DNA from: Haliscomenobacter sp.
GTDB taxonomy: Bacteria > Bacteroidota > Bacteroidia > Chitinophagales > Saprospiraceae
Length of the DNA: 64,000 nucleotides
Direction: 5' to 3'
Assembly (NCBI GenBank): GCA_016707205.1
Contig: JADJHZ010000005.1
Span: 310,001 to 374,000 of the forward strand
Shown: positions 52,327 through 60,960 of the stretch, in pieces
Numbering within the stretch: position 1 is the first letter of the stretch
Layout: each line of letters starts with the position of its first letter
Notes under the pieces: generated by a model
Databases searched by the model: none
Seen by the model: only the letters and a program-made list of their open reading frames with translations
What the model was told of the DNA's origin: nothing
Made by a program: the position numbers and the translations under genes

Positions 52327-52989
52327 TTAACGCGATCCGCTAAGCATCATCTTTCTGGTTTCGGTAAAGGCCTCGGTGGACAACTGGTAATAGTACATTC
52401 CATTTCCACTAAGGGCGCTTTGGGCGATTTGTATTTCGTTGTATCCTTTTTCAAACTGAGCCCGATGCTGATAAACCAGCCGTCCGGATAAATCATAAAT
52501 CCGGAGGGAGGCTTCTTCCTTCTTAGGCAGGGAAAACCCGATGGAAGTCTCGTCCTGGAAGGGGTTGGGAATGTTTTGGTACAAGAGATAACCTCCGCTT
52601 GTTACCGGTTTACCGCCCTCATCCTCTATCTGAAACAGGACCTGCATGTGTTCGTTCTCTGCGTTGTACGCTTCGGGGATAGCCGGCCGGTCGCTAAATT
52701 TCAGCGCCGTTACCAGGTCGGAATTCCGCTTTGCCTGGAAGGTCAGGCTGAACAAAACCAGATCGCCTTTGGATACGGATGCCCCGCTTTTGTTCCAACT
52801 GGTAATTATTTTCCCCATAGCCAAAGCGCCAAAACCAAAGTTTTCCTCCGACATATCCGCCACATCGCCCATTTCTACCCCTTTTACCTCCAAAAGACGG
52901 TCGTCAAAGCCGAGGGTAAACTGATACCCGTTGACTTGATGCAAATCCGAGGAAAAGAAATCCACCGTAAAGGTCTCCCCTGAAAGCAA
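52327..52989 (-). CDS. Giant HYR-type surface protein, C-terminal fragment with T9SS type A sorting domain
   Basis: Starts in the middle of a cohesin-like domain (LSGETFTVDFFSSDLHQVNG, FTLGFDDRLLEVKGVEMGDV) and ends with a T9SS type A sorting domain: NIPNPFQDETSIGFSLPKK, LRIYDLSGRLVYQ, GMYYYQLSTEAFTETRKMML. The first codon is not a true start. It continues from 52904-53356 through a frame change near 52985-53000. The whole gene runs 52327-56320 and would give about 1,330 residues. Confidence 0.82.
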   Translation of the reverse strand: MLSGETFTVDFFSSDLHQVNGYQFTLGFDDRLLEVKGVEMGDVADMSEENFGFGALAMGKIITSWNKSGASVSKGDLVLFSLTFQAKRNSDLVTALKFSDRPAIPEAYNAENEHMQVLFQIEDEGGKPVTSGGYLLYQNIPNPFQDETSIGFSLPKKEEASLRIYDLSGRLVYQHRAQFEKGYNEIQIAQSALSGNGMYYYQLSTEAFTETRKMMLSGSR

Positions 52990-53356
52990 ACGACTTGTTT
53001 TTGGCCCGGATCAGCATATCGCCGCCCGTAGTCCGGGTTTCGCTGCTCATGAGCTGATTGGCGATGGCCGAGCCGTTGATATCCCCTACCTTCACGGCGA
53101 TGAAATTCGCTTTGGCGTCTTTCAGGCGGAAGTTATTGAGATTCTTCACCTCCGGGAAGGGCGCCTCAAGGGGATTCCCGTTTGCAGGGAACTTGTAATC
53201 GGCGTCGACAAAGCGCCAGGAGGTATTCCCGTTCGGAAGATCGACGTCTTTGTTCAGGATCAGTTTGCGAAGCTTGATCAGGTCCAGCGTAGAGATCGTG
53301 CCTGATTTGTCCAGATCGGCGGCAATCCATTGGTAAGGCGAAGTAAAAGGCTGCAC
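52904..53356 (-). CDS. Giant HYR-type surface protein, dockerin-like fragment
   Basis: Carries the second half of a dockerin-like module (ADLDKSGTISTLDLIKLRKL) that pairs with STIDLIRLSKHILG at the end of the upstream fragment, then a linker and the start of a cohesin-like domain (DMLIRAKNKS). The join to the upstream fragment is a run of four C on the plus strand (53356-53359), where one base is missing. The tail after RAKNKS is out of frame. Confidence 0.8.
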   Translation of the reverse strand: MQPFTSPYQWIAADLDKSGTISTLDLIKLRKLILNKDVDLPNGNTSWRFVDADYKFPANGNPLEAPFPEVKNLNNFRLKDAKANFIAVKVGDINGSAIANQLMSSETRTTGGDMLIRAKNKSFAFRGDLYGGFLFLGFASSQRVSVYPRL

Positions 53357-56037
53357 CCCAGAATGTGCTTGCTCAGCCGGATCAGGTCGATCGTGCTGAT
53401 CCCGTTCATCAGATCGTCATTCTTTTCCGGAACCAGGGTATAGTCATATCCGAAAGGAACTTCTTCCACCTGGAATCCGCCGTTGATATTGGTCGTTGAG
53501 TACATCGGATTTTTCGACTTGATGGAGATGCGGACTTTTTCCACCGTATTTCCCCCTTCCGTCTTGACGACGCCAGCAACCACGCCGAGGCCGACATCGG
53601 GCGGGCACAACTGGCCATTGTCGGTGATCAGGATGGTCGTAAGGCAGTACGCGCTGTTGCCCGATTCATCGGTGGCCCATAGTTCGATCCCCTGTGTGCC
53701 CACATCCGCGCAATCGAAGACCAATTGGGTAGCGCTTGGCGGCACCGTCGGATTCAGGGAAGCCCTGCGGATGGTGAATTTCAGGTTGGTGGTATCCGTG
53801 CAGTTGTCGGTGCTGCCGGCGTCAAACGCTTTGGCGTCCACCATGGCCATGATTCCTCCCGGCATTTGGGCGATGGAGGTGGAAAGCCCATGGTAGCAAA
53901 CCACTCCCGGTGCTTTTTGGTCTTCGACCGTAATCCGCACTTTACAAGTAGCGACATTACCGCACCCATCGCTGATCTTATAGGTCACTACCGTCGTGCC
54001 AATGGGGTAAACCCCGCTGATATTGGCGCCCGGAGAAGCAGCATACCTGGAATCATTCACGATGGAGATGTTGGGGCTGCAATCTGTGGCAACCATTGCG
54101 GGAAGCGTCACCTGAGCAGAGGAACAGCCGCTGGTGGCTGCAACCACCCTATCGGGAGGACATACGAAACTCGGAGCCTGGTTGTCTTCTACCTTGATAA
54201 TCTGGGTGTGCTGATACCGCCCAAGCGTTGGCGACTTGGCAGGGTCGTAAACGCACCAATCGATGATAGTCCACGTGCGGAACACCTTAAAACAAGCAGG
54301 GGGGGCCGCATCGTACAACTTGTCTTCGTACATGATTGCCGCCAATCCGCAAGCCGGCTGCCGGGCTAATTGCGGACGGCGATACCCTGAAGGGAGAAAA
54401 TCAGGATCCGTATTTGCACCGCACGTTGTCAGTATAGTATCCTTCGGCCAGGTAATATCCTTTTCCGTCAGATTCTGCGTATTGACGATGGTAATGGTCT
54501 GCATGCACATCGCCGTCATGCCATTCCTGCCCGTAACGGTAAAGATCCGCTTGATCGTTCCGCGGCCGCAATGGTCTATCTTGGATACGACGGTCGAATC
54601 CAGCGTATACCCGCATCCCGAAAGGATGACCGGGCCCCCAAACCTGGATAGATCCGTCAGGTCCTCCGTACACTCGACGGTCGCATCCGCCGGACAAAAA
54701 ACAGCCGGAGGAATCGGGTCTTTGATCCGGACCATCGACATACATTCATTATATTTTCCATACAAATCGCCGCCTTGCGCTTCCCGCGCCGGATCGATAG
54801 GCCCAGGGCCCGGATTGACGGTATATACCCGCAAAAGAACGGGAATCAGATTCGAACCAACGTCTTCACAGCAAAAGAATACGATATCGTCGAACCATTC
54901 CTGGTAGCCCGTAACAGCGGAATCATCGCCGTTCAGGGAATCGCAGCCTCCTATGTCCATCCGCCGAACCTTGTAATACAGCGTTTTGACGCAGTTATCT
55001 TTACTTCCTTCATCAAACACCCGGGCAGCGGCAACTGCCGTTCCGGTTTCGTTTAGCGAAATCACGACTTCGTCATCGCAAATAGCGATCGGGCGTTCCT
55101 CGTCTTTTACTGTCAGCGTGGTAGAACATACGCTGGTGTTCCCGCAAGCATCGATTGCGGTGTAGATAATCTGGTGGATTCCTTCCGGGACGAAATAATG
55201 GGGCCCAAGACCTACCTTCCCAAAAGAAGTGGAAACAATAAAGGTGGCATCCGGATCGCAAGCATCCTGGATGCTTACCGGTTTGTCCAGCATCAGGGTG
55301 GCTAAACATTCTCCGCTATTTGTGCGGACCGTTTTTGCAGGGGGGCAAACGATAACCGGAGGTTTCGAGTCTACGATCATTATGGTTTGCGTATGGGTGC
55401 GAATTTGCCCTCCATTGCACAGGTCCTCGACCGTCCAGATTCGGTCGATGATGCGGCCGATTCCATTTCCACACGTATTGGTAATAACATCCCTGTGGGA
55501 AACGCTAAACCGGCACAAACCTCCTCCGTACAGTAGCTCAGAGTCGCTCCACCGGGGATACCCCGTGCTGTCGGGGTGGGTGCTCGGCGCGGTGCATTCC
55601 AGCGTGGTGTCTTTGGGAAATACGACATCCGCCAGCATAGCCCGTAGAAGGGTGATTTGCTGAATGCACGTATCCGCATTGCCGTAGCGATCCCTGGCTA
55701 CCCAGGTCCGGTAAATAATGGCCGAGGTATCCCCGGTGCAACCCCTGAATTCCACACGATCCGAACGTTTGATTGAAAACGACGTGTCGCAGTTTTCGAG
55801 AATGAGCGGCATCCCTAAAGCGGCAACGCTGGTATCGGCGCTACAGGGAAGCAGCGTATCCCTGCACATGATCTGGGGAGGGTTTTCATCCACTACGCGG
55901 GCATACCCCACGCAGGTCAATCCCGTGCCCAGGTCGACCACCGTTACGGTGAACAACTGCCCTACCTCTACCCGACAGATCTGCCCGCAACTGGTTTTGC
56001 CCCTGAGCAACGGTAACCCCAAACTCGTCCCGGACAA
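53278..56037 (-). CDS. Giant HYR-type surface protein, main fragment
   Basis: About 900 residues of repeated HYR-like immunoglobulin-fold domains, each with paired cysteines and a pattern such as PPQIMCRDTLLPCSADTSVA, PVIVCPPAKTVRTNSGECLA, RPIAICDDEVVISLNETG, PSFVCPPDRVVAATSGCSSA. It ends with a linker carrying a carboxypeptidase-regulatory-like fold (GVVAGVVKTEGGNTVEKVRI, YSTTNINGGFQVEEV) and half of a dockerin-like motif. HYR proteins are extracellular adhesins. The N-terminal signal sequence is in the next fragment, with the frame change near 55991-56000. It is exported by T9SS, as shown by its C-terminal fragment. Confidence 0.85.
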   Translation of the reverse strand: MSGTSLGLPLLRGKTSCGQICRVEVGQLFTVTVVDLGTGLTCVGYARVVDENPPQIMCRDTLLPCSADTSVAALGMPLILENCDTSFSIKRSDRVEFRGCTGDTSAIIYRTWVARDRYGNADTCIQQITLLRAMLADVVFPKDTTLECTAPSTHPDSTGYPRWSDSELLYGGGLCRFSVSHRDVITNTCGNGIGRIIDRIWTVEDLCNGGQIRTHTQTIMIVDSKPPVIVCPPAKTVRTNSGECLATLMLDKPVSIQDACDPDATFIVSTSFGKVGLGPHYFVPEGIHQIIYTAIDACGNTSVCSTTLTVKDEERPIAICDDEVVISLNETGTAVAAARVFDEGSKDNCVKTLYYKVRRMDIGGCDSLNGDDSAVTGYQEWFDDIVFFCCEDVGSNLIPVLLRVYTVNPGPGPIDPAREAQGGDLYGKYNECMSMVRIKDPIPPAVFCPADATVECTEDLTDLSRFGGPVILSGCGYTLDSTVVSKIDHCGRGTIKRIFTVTGRNGMTAMCMQTITIVNTQNLTEKDITWPKDTILTTCGANTDPDFLPSGYRRPQLARQPACGLAAIMYEDKLYDAAPPACFKVFRTWTIIDWCVYDPAKSPTLGRYQHTQIIKVEDNQAPSFVCPPDRVVAATSGCSSAQVTLPAMVATDCSPNISIVNDSRYAASPGANISGVYPIGTTVVTYKISDGCGNVATCKVRITVEDQKAPGVVCYHGLSTSIAQMPGGIMAMVDAKAFDAGSTDNCTDTTNLKFTIRRASLNPTVPPSATQLVFDCADVGTQGIELWATDESGNSAYCLTTILITDNGQLCPPDVGLGVVAGVVKTEGGNTVEKVRISIKSKNPMYSTTNINGGFQVEEVPFGYDYTLVPEKNDDLMNGISTIDLIRLSKHILGCSLLLRLTNGLPPIWTNQARSLRWT

Positions 56038-56320
56038 TCATCGCCTTATCCGATGGGCAGCCCTGGGAAAAAATAAACGAAGTAGCGTAAATCGTCACTT
56101 TGCAGCTATCGTCTAGCCGGAGTAAAACGGCAATCGACGGATCATTCGCCAAGCAAATAATAGAGCAAGGCGCCTGAACCTGCGCGGCCATCTTTTGCCA
56201 TGCACCCAATCCTAAGACAAGGAAAAAGAACAACCAGGCGCGGCTTTTCCGCCGGCCTCCTCCCCTTGTGATTCCCGGACGTCTTTTATCCCGGACTGGT
56301 TTTTGAATTACTTTTTTCAT
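55886..56320 (-). CDS. Giant HYR-type surface protein, N-terminal fragment with signal peptide
   Basis: Starts MKKVIQKPVRDKRRPGITRG, an unusually long basic stretch, then a hydrophobic segment (AWLFFFLVLGLGAWQKMAAQ) that fits a Sec signal peptide. The mature start is VQAPCSIICLANDPSIAV. The ATG at 56320 was preferred to 56389. The frame breaks after GVTVAQGQ (near 56000), and CGQICRVEVGQLFTVTVVDL follows in the main fragment. Residues after that point in this frame are artefact. Confidence 0.75.
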   Translation of the reverse strand: MKKVIQKPVRDKRRPGITRGGGRRKSRAWLFFFLVLGLGAWQKMAAQVQAPCSIICLANDPSIAVLLRLDDSCKVTIYATSFIFSQGCPSDKAMIVRDEFGVTVAQGQNQLRADLSGRGRAVVHRNGGRPGHGIDLRGVCPRSG

Positions 56321-56348
56321 AGTCTGGAATTTGACGGTTAAAAAAAAT

Positions 56349-56450
56349 GGCAATCCTTGTGTCATGCACATAGGCTGGAAGCATCCCATGAATGAAGCAG
56401 AAGGATTGCCGGTAGCGGCCAGGCAGCCTGAAATCAGGCTACTCCTGGCC
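56349..56450. repeat. Inverted repeats upstream of the giant surface-protein gene
   Basis: GGCAATCCTT (56349-56358) pairs with AAGGATTGCC (56401-56410). Next to it a strong hairpin pairs GGCCAGG (56417-56423) with CCTGGCC (56444-56450) and AGCCTGA with TCAGGCT inside. These lie in the leader region of the gene, within the 537-base gene-free stretch 56321-56857, and may fold in the mRNA. Confidence 0.5.
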
Positions 56451-56600
56451 TCGTTTTCTCACATTTAGGCTTGTTTGATCATTCCCGCACGCTGGTAAAG
56501 CATCGCGCATCATGAATTAATAACTTTTCCTAATATGTTTACAAAACCGTGCCAAACTTGAAAGAAGTAGAATTTTTTTTAATGTTTTTTTCAGGGAAAT

Positions 56601-56631
56601 AAAAAAGCCCCCCTCCAACGTGGAGAGAGGC
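56601..56631 (-). terminator. Terminator of the SprB-like/porP operon
   Basis: CTCCA (56612-56616) pairs with TGGAG (56621-56625), extended by GCC/GGC. The minus strand continues with six T and ATTT. It lies about 230 bases after the porP stop codon. Confidence 0.6.
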
Positions 56632-56857
56632 CATCCCAAAAACCGATTTATCTTATGCGCCCGAAGGCAGCGAGTATGCTGTCAAGAAGACTCGTCCTTA
56701 AACCAGGAACGATAATTTGGGGAACCAAACGAGGGAAAATTCAAAGGGGGGGAATCGCGTCTCAAGATAAAAAAAATATGAATTTTCGCCTACTATTTTC
56801 CCTCATCGGTTTCTTCCCTGTGTATTTTTTGCAACTGCGCGAGGCCCTGGCGCGTGC

Positions 56858-57781
56858 CTACCTATTCCTTAGCCTCGCCCGCTTATCCGGGGTATTAAGC
56901 CCGATTCCTACCGTCAACTCGTGGGCGCCTGAGCTGAATTGCTGGATATCCTGAAGGGTCATATCAAATGTATAGAACAGGCGGAAGCTGTTGGAAACTT
57001 CCGAGCCGAACAAAAAGCCGAGCGATTTCAACGAACGATAAGAAATGCCGCCCACCACCCGGTCATTCAGGAAGCCCAGCTTGAGGTTGATGTCGGCCTG
57101 GAAGGGAGCATCCCGAATCTGGCGGATCATGAGGGAAGGCTCCAGCGATACGGCGTTGTTGTTGAAGTCGAACCGGTGGCCGGCGAAAATCACATAATGG
57201 TTCAAAAAAGTACTCTCTTCTGTAGACGTAACAATATCGTCCAGGCGGGCGCTGATCAGGTTGGCGAACGACAAGCCCACAAAGGTGCGGTCGTTGAAGG
57301 TGCCGAACACGCCAAACGAAGCGTCGAACAACTGCCGGCCGTCCACCGCTCCGTTAATGATATCGTCAAAATCGTAGATCGCCTGGGTCAGAATATTGTT
57401 CCCCAGCCGCATCTGCTTGTATTCGGTGGAAAAACCAACCGACAGCTTCACCGTTTCGTCCAGATTAAACCGGAACGCATAATTGAGACGAACCCGGAGG
57501 TTATTGAGGCGCGCGGCGCTTTCCGTCATCACCCCCACGCCCAGTCCAAACGTATTGCCAATAGGGCCGTTGTATTGAACGCCTACCGTTTTGGGCGCAT
57601 CAGGGAAAGCAATCCACTGCGTGCGCGCGTTAAAAAAAAGCTGGTGCGTTCCCTTGAACCCAGCATACGCCGGGTTAATAAGTATTGGCGCTATCTGATA
57701 ATGCGTCACCAGAGCCTCATTCTGAGCGCCTGCGGCCCAGGCAAAGCAGGCCATAGCTATCGAGAGGAAAAATTTTTTCAT
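56858..57781 (-). CDS. PorP/SprF family type IX secretion outer-membrane protein
   Basis: 307 residues from the ATG at 57781 (MKKFFLSIAMACFAWAAGAQ), a clear signal peptide. The PorP/SprF signature follows: HYQIAPILINPAYAGFKGTH, then repeated barrel strands (GLGVGVMTESAARLNNLRVR, SVGFSTEYKQMRLGNNILTQ). PorP/SprF proteins are usually encoded just after a T9SS type B substrate and help attach it to the surface. Here the partner is the SprB-like giant gene directly upstream, whose reading frame overlaps this start. Confidence 0.93.
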   Translation of the reverse strand: MKKFFLSIAMACFAWAAGAQNEALVTHYQIAPILINPAYAGFKGTHQLFFNARTQWIAFPDAPKTVGVQYNGPIGNTFGLGVGVMTESAARLNNLRVRLNYAFRFNLDETVKLSVGFSTEYKQMRLGNNILTQAIYDFDDIINGAVDGRQLFDASFGVFGTFNDRTFVGLSFANLISARLDDIVTSTEESTFLNHYVIFAGHRFDFNNNAVSLEPSLMIRQIRDAPFQADINLKLGFLNDRVVGGISYRSLKSLGFLFGSEVSNSFRLFYTFDMTLQDIQQFSSGAHELTVGIGLNTPDKRARLRNR

Positions 57782-59486
57782 CGGAGTCATCGGTTATTGG
57801 TAAAAAAATAGTTTTTGAGGATTTTCCTTCGGGCGCCTCCTTTTTGAGCTTAAAAAATCCCCACTGGTTGAAAATCAAAAGGCGGTTGTCTTGCAACTCG
57901 TCGATGCAGCGGATCTCGAACTCGTCGTTGGCGCCATCGCCATCCGGAGAGATGACCATGCGCATGTCCAGGCAAGGAAGCGTGCGGTCGAGGACGTTGA
58001 AGGTAAGACGTGCAGGAGTGGTTTTACAGCCTCTGGCGTCCACTATCTCAAGCGTATAATCCCCGGGACACAATTTCAGATAAACAGAATCCGACAGCTT
58101 GGCATTGGGCACATTCGTGACGTAGCTATAGGGACGGGTTCCGCCCGTCACCGTCACCTTGGCCGCGCCGTTACAATCCGGAGCCCCCGTTGTCGCGGGC
58201 GCCGTTTCCACCGTAACGGTAATGGGATTCGGTTCCTGAACGGCAAAGGTGGCTGTGGACATACAATTGTTGGCATCGGTCACCGTAACCGTATAATTCC
58301 CTTTGGTGAGGAAACTGATCCGCGGCCCGGCGGCGCCGGTACTCCACGCATAGGTATATACCGATCCGGGAACGCCCCCGCTGGCAGAAACCAGCACGTC
58401 CCCATCCCGTGCGCCAGTACAGGAAATATGGTTCACCGAGCCGCTAATTCCTACCGCCAGAGGCGCGGAAAGGGTAGCGGTCGTTTCTGCCATGCAACCA
58501 GCCTCATCCGTGATGCGCAAGGTATAGTTGCCTGCCTGGGCGTTTTGAAGCCGTTTCGTCGACCCGACCAGCTGGTCGTTGCGCAACCACTCATAAATAA
58601 AGTTGGCGCCGACCCCGTTTCGGGCGGTAGCTTCCAGAATGCCGTCGCTGGCGTTGAGGCAGCTTACCCCAAAATTTCGGAAATTGGAAATCACTTGAGC
58701 GCTGGCAGCAAGCGCCGATTTGGTTCCGATCGTGAATTCTTTGGTCAGCATATTGCCCGAAGCCTCGCGAACCAACGCGCGGTAGGTTCCGGAAACCACA
58801 TTCGACAAATCTTTGGCGCGGGCGACGGTGTCGCCCTTAGCATTCAACCAGGCATACACATACGGGCTGGCGCCTCCGGCAACCGTCAGGTTGACGTCGC
58901 CGCCCTGGTCGCCAGGGCAGTTATTATCGACTACCGCCCCAGATGCGCCAAAGGTATTCACCGCAATTGCATTAAATACCTGGGTACACCCGTTGGCGTC
59001 TTCCACCGTTGGAATGTAGTTGCCTTCGCACAAATTGGAGATGAACCCCCCGGCATTGTTGCTGTTCCATCGAACATTAAAGCTCCCCGTACCACCGGTA
59101 GGCGTAATGGAAATGCTCCCCGTGCAACCCGGCGCCTCTGTATCGTGCCGCACTGCCGTCTGAGACAGGCTAATCGCAGTTGGCTGGGTAATCGTCGCAG
59201 AACCCTGAATCGTCGATCCCTCATTGTCGGTGATCACATACGTGAAAACGCCTGCCGGAAGGTTGTTTCGCTCAATCAACCCGGCTACCGAATTGATGCG
59301 GGTACCATCATTGAACGTAGCGAAATAAGGCTCCAGGCCTCCATTGACGGTAAGGACGACGCGCCCCTGGGACTGCCCAAAACAGCGGTTGTTAAACACT
59401 TGCGCATTAAAGGCAAGCGGGAGTGCCACCAGATTTACCTGGAAGCATTTTACAGCCGAACACTTCTTATCGTCGGTGACGGTCAC
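57717..59486 (-). CDS. Giant cohesin/SprB-repeat protein, C-terminal fragment with truncated T9SS type B domain
   Basis: Seven or so SprB-type repeats (motifs such as GSFNVRWNSNNAGGFISNL, YTLRITDEAGCMAETTATLS, GNYTVTVTDANNCMSTATFA). It then starts the T9SS type B sorting domain: CLDMRMVISPDGDGANDEFE, ELQDNRLLIFNQWG. After NQWG the expected 60-70 residues (ending in a conserved GxVTIxR-like strand) are absent. Instead the frame runs on into the porP start. The frame change from the preceding fragment is near 59503-59505. The upstream fragments supply the signal peptide and cohesin domains. Confidence 0.8.
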   Translation of the reverse strand: MTVTDDKKCSAVKCFQVNLVALPLAFNAQVFNNRCFGQSQGRVVLTVNGGLEPYFATFNDGTRINSVAGLIERNNLPAGVFTYVITDNEGSTIQGSATITQPTAISLSQTAVRHDTEAPGCTGSISITPTGGTGSFNVRWNSNNAGGFISNLCEGNYIPTVEDANGCTQVFNAIAVNTFGASGAVVDNNCPGDQGGDVNLTVAGGASPYVYAWLNAKGDTVARAKDLSNVVSGTYRALVREASGNMLTKEFTIGTKSALAASAQVISNFRNFGVSCLNASDGILEATARNGVGANFIYEWLRNDQLVGSTKRLQNAQAGNYTLRITDEAGCMAETTATLSAPLAVGISGSVNHISCTGARDGDVLVSASGGVPGSVYTYAWSTGAAGPRISFLTKGNYTVTVTDANNCMSTATFAVQEPNPITVTVETAPATTGAPDCNGAAKVTVTGGTRPYSYVTNVPNAKLSDSVYLKLCPGDYTLEIVDARGCKTTPARLTFNVLDRTLPCLDMRMVISPDGDGANDEFEIRCIDELQDNRLLIFNQWGFFKLKKEAPEGKSSKTIFLPITDDSDEKIFPLDSYGLLCLGRRRSE

Positions 59487-60960
59487 ACAGTATTCGCCTT
59501 TCTTTAAGCGTATTGATCGAAGAGGTAGTAGCCCCGGTATTCCATTTGTAGGTGTAGCTGGACTGGCCTCCGGTAACGTTCAGCACAATGCTGCCGTTGG
59601 ATGCATTGACGGAACCCACGGCATCGGTCGTCGTTCCATTGATTACAATAGCGGTCAATCCCGGCACCTGGAAGCTGCCGCTGATGGACGTATTTAAGGC
59701 GTCGGTGATCGTCAGCCCATAAGCCCCAGCGGAAAGCGACGACAAGTTTTGGGAAGTAGCCCCATTGCTCCATTTAAAGGAATAAGGGGTCTGTCCTCCA
59801 GTCGCGTTAACCGTCACGCTTCCGTTTTTTTCTCCGAAACAGGCTTCCTGAACCGAAACGGCGCCAAACTTCAACTTCTGCAACACCATGGCGCAGGCCG
59901 TATCCTTACAGCCTTTGGCGTCCGTAATGGTGATACAATACTGCCCTGCCGTATTCAAACCGGTAATATCTTCAGTCGAGCGGGAAAAGCTCTGAGGTCC
60001 GGACCAGGAGAACTGGTAAGGGGTCGTGCCCCCGCTTGCCCCGATGTTCACAGCGCCGTCGTTGCCCGCATCGATAAAGGTAGGCTGGATGGAGACGATG
60101 GCCACGCCAGTTCCCTGGTTCACCTGAGCGGTGGTGCTAATGGTACATCCGCGCGCATCGGTAACGGTAACCCGGTAAGATCCGGGCGCCAGGCTGGACT
60201 GGGTGGTCTGGTTAACAGGAAGGTTATTGCTCCAGGCATAGGTATAAGGAGTTGTTCCCCCGGAAGCCGAAATGGAGATCTGCCCGTTGCTCAGTCCGGC
60301 GCATGCAGCGTTTTCGGTGGTCGCATTGACCGTCAGGGCTGCCTGGGGCTGCGTAACCGAAGTAGCGCTGGAAACCGCCTTACAGCCGTTGGCGTCCGTC
60401 ACGGTGACGGTATAGGTCCCGGCGGCAACGCCCGTTGGGTTGGCCACGGCGGGAAGCCCTCCTGACCAGGCATAACTCAGCGTGCCGGTTCCTCCCTGGG
60501 CTACTACCGCCAGGCTTCCGCTGCTTTGTCCGAAACAAGCGACCGGAGTCGGCGTCACGCTGACCACCTGAACCGCCGTGGCGGGCTGGGTCACGGTATA
60601 CGATTGGGTAGCGGTGAGGGTGCTCACGGCATCCGTCACCGTTACAGTATAATTTCCTGCCGGGATATTGGTCAAATCTTGTGTAGCCGCATTCTGATAA
60701 CTCCATTTGTAGGTGTAATTCCCACTCCCCCCGGATACGGTGATGTTAATGGCGCCGGTACTGGCGCCAAAGCAATTTACGTTGGTTACCTGAGCCGGCG
60801 TAGCAATAACCGGAGGTTGCGCATTGCCTTGAATGGTTATAAATCCGTTATCCAGATCGCGAGGTACTTGCTGATCCTGAGTGTTGGTAACCTCAATGGT
60901 TTTTTGCGTATCAAAACGCACCCGGGCAACGCCGGAAGCGGCTTTAACGGTGAAGCACAC
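59467..60960 (-). CDS. Giant cohesin/SprB-repeat protein, middle fragment
   Basis: About six SprB-type repeats with the consensus Cx-G-x-GxxSVxxSGGTxPYxYxWSNG and xAGxYxVTVTDAxGC: for example VNCFGASTGAINITVSGGSG, GNYTYKWSYQNAATQDLTNI, GTYTVTVTDANGCKAVSSAT. The first 25 residues belong to the end of the last cohesin domain. SprB itself is a gliding adhesin of flavobacteria. The frame changes at both ends are single-base (CC near 60958-60962, AAA near 59503-59505). Confidence 0.82.
   Translation of the reverse strand: MCFTVKAASGVARVRFDTQKTIEVTNTQDQQVPRDLDNGFITIQGNAQPPVIATPAQVTNVNCFGASTGAINITVSGGSGNYTYKWSYQNAATQDLTNIPAGNYTVTVTDAVSTLTATQSYTVTQPATAVQVVSVTPTPVACFGQSSGSLAVVAQGGTGTLSYAWSGGLPAVANPTGVAAGTYTVTVTDANGCKAVSSATSVTQPQAALTVNATTENAACAGLSNGQISISASGGTTPYTYAWSNNLPVNQTTQSSLAPGSYRVTVTDARGCTISTTAQVNQGTGVAIVSIQPTFIDAGNDGAVNIGASGGTTPYQFSWSGPQSFSRSTEDITGLNTAGQYCITITDAKGCKDTACAMVLQKLKFGAVSVQEACFGEKNGSVTVNATGGQTPYSFKWSNGATSQNLSSLSAGAYGLTITDALNTSISGSFQVPGLTAIVINGTTTDAVGSVNASNGSIVLNVTGGQSSYTYKWNTGATTSSINTLKERRILCDRHRR

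Noticed and set aside
52294..52491. 65-aa plus-strand frame starting MKSVFLAGFSFLTR
   Set aside because: It looks like a signal peptide at first, but it is antisense to the T9SS sorting domain and follows a minus-strand terminator.
57891..59507. 538-aa open frame opposite the SprB repeats
   Set aside because: It mirrors the repeat structure of the true gene on the other strand and has no recognisable domain.
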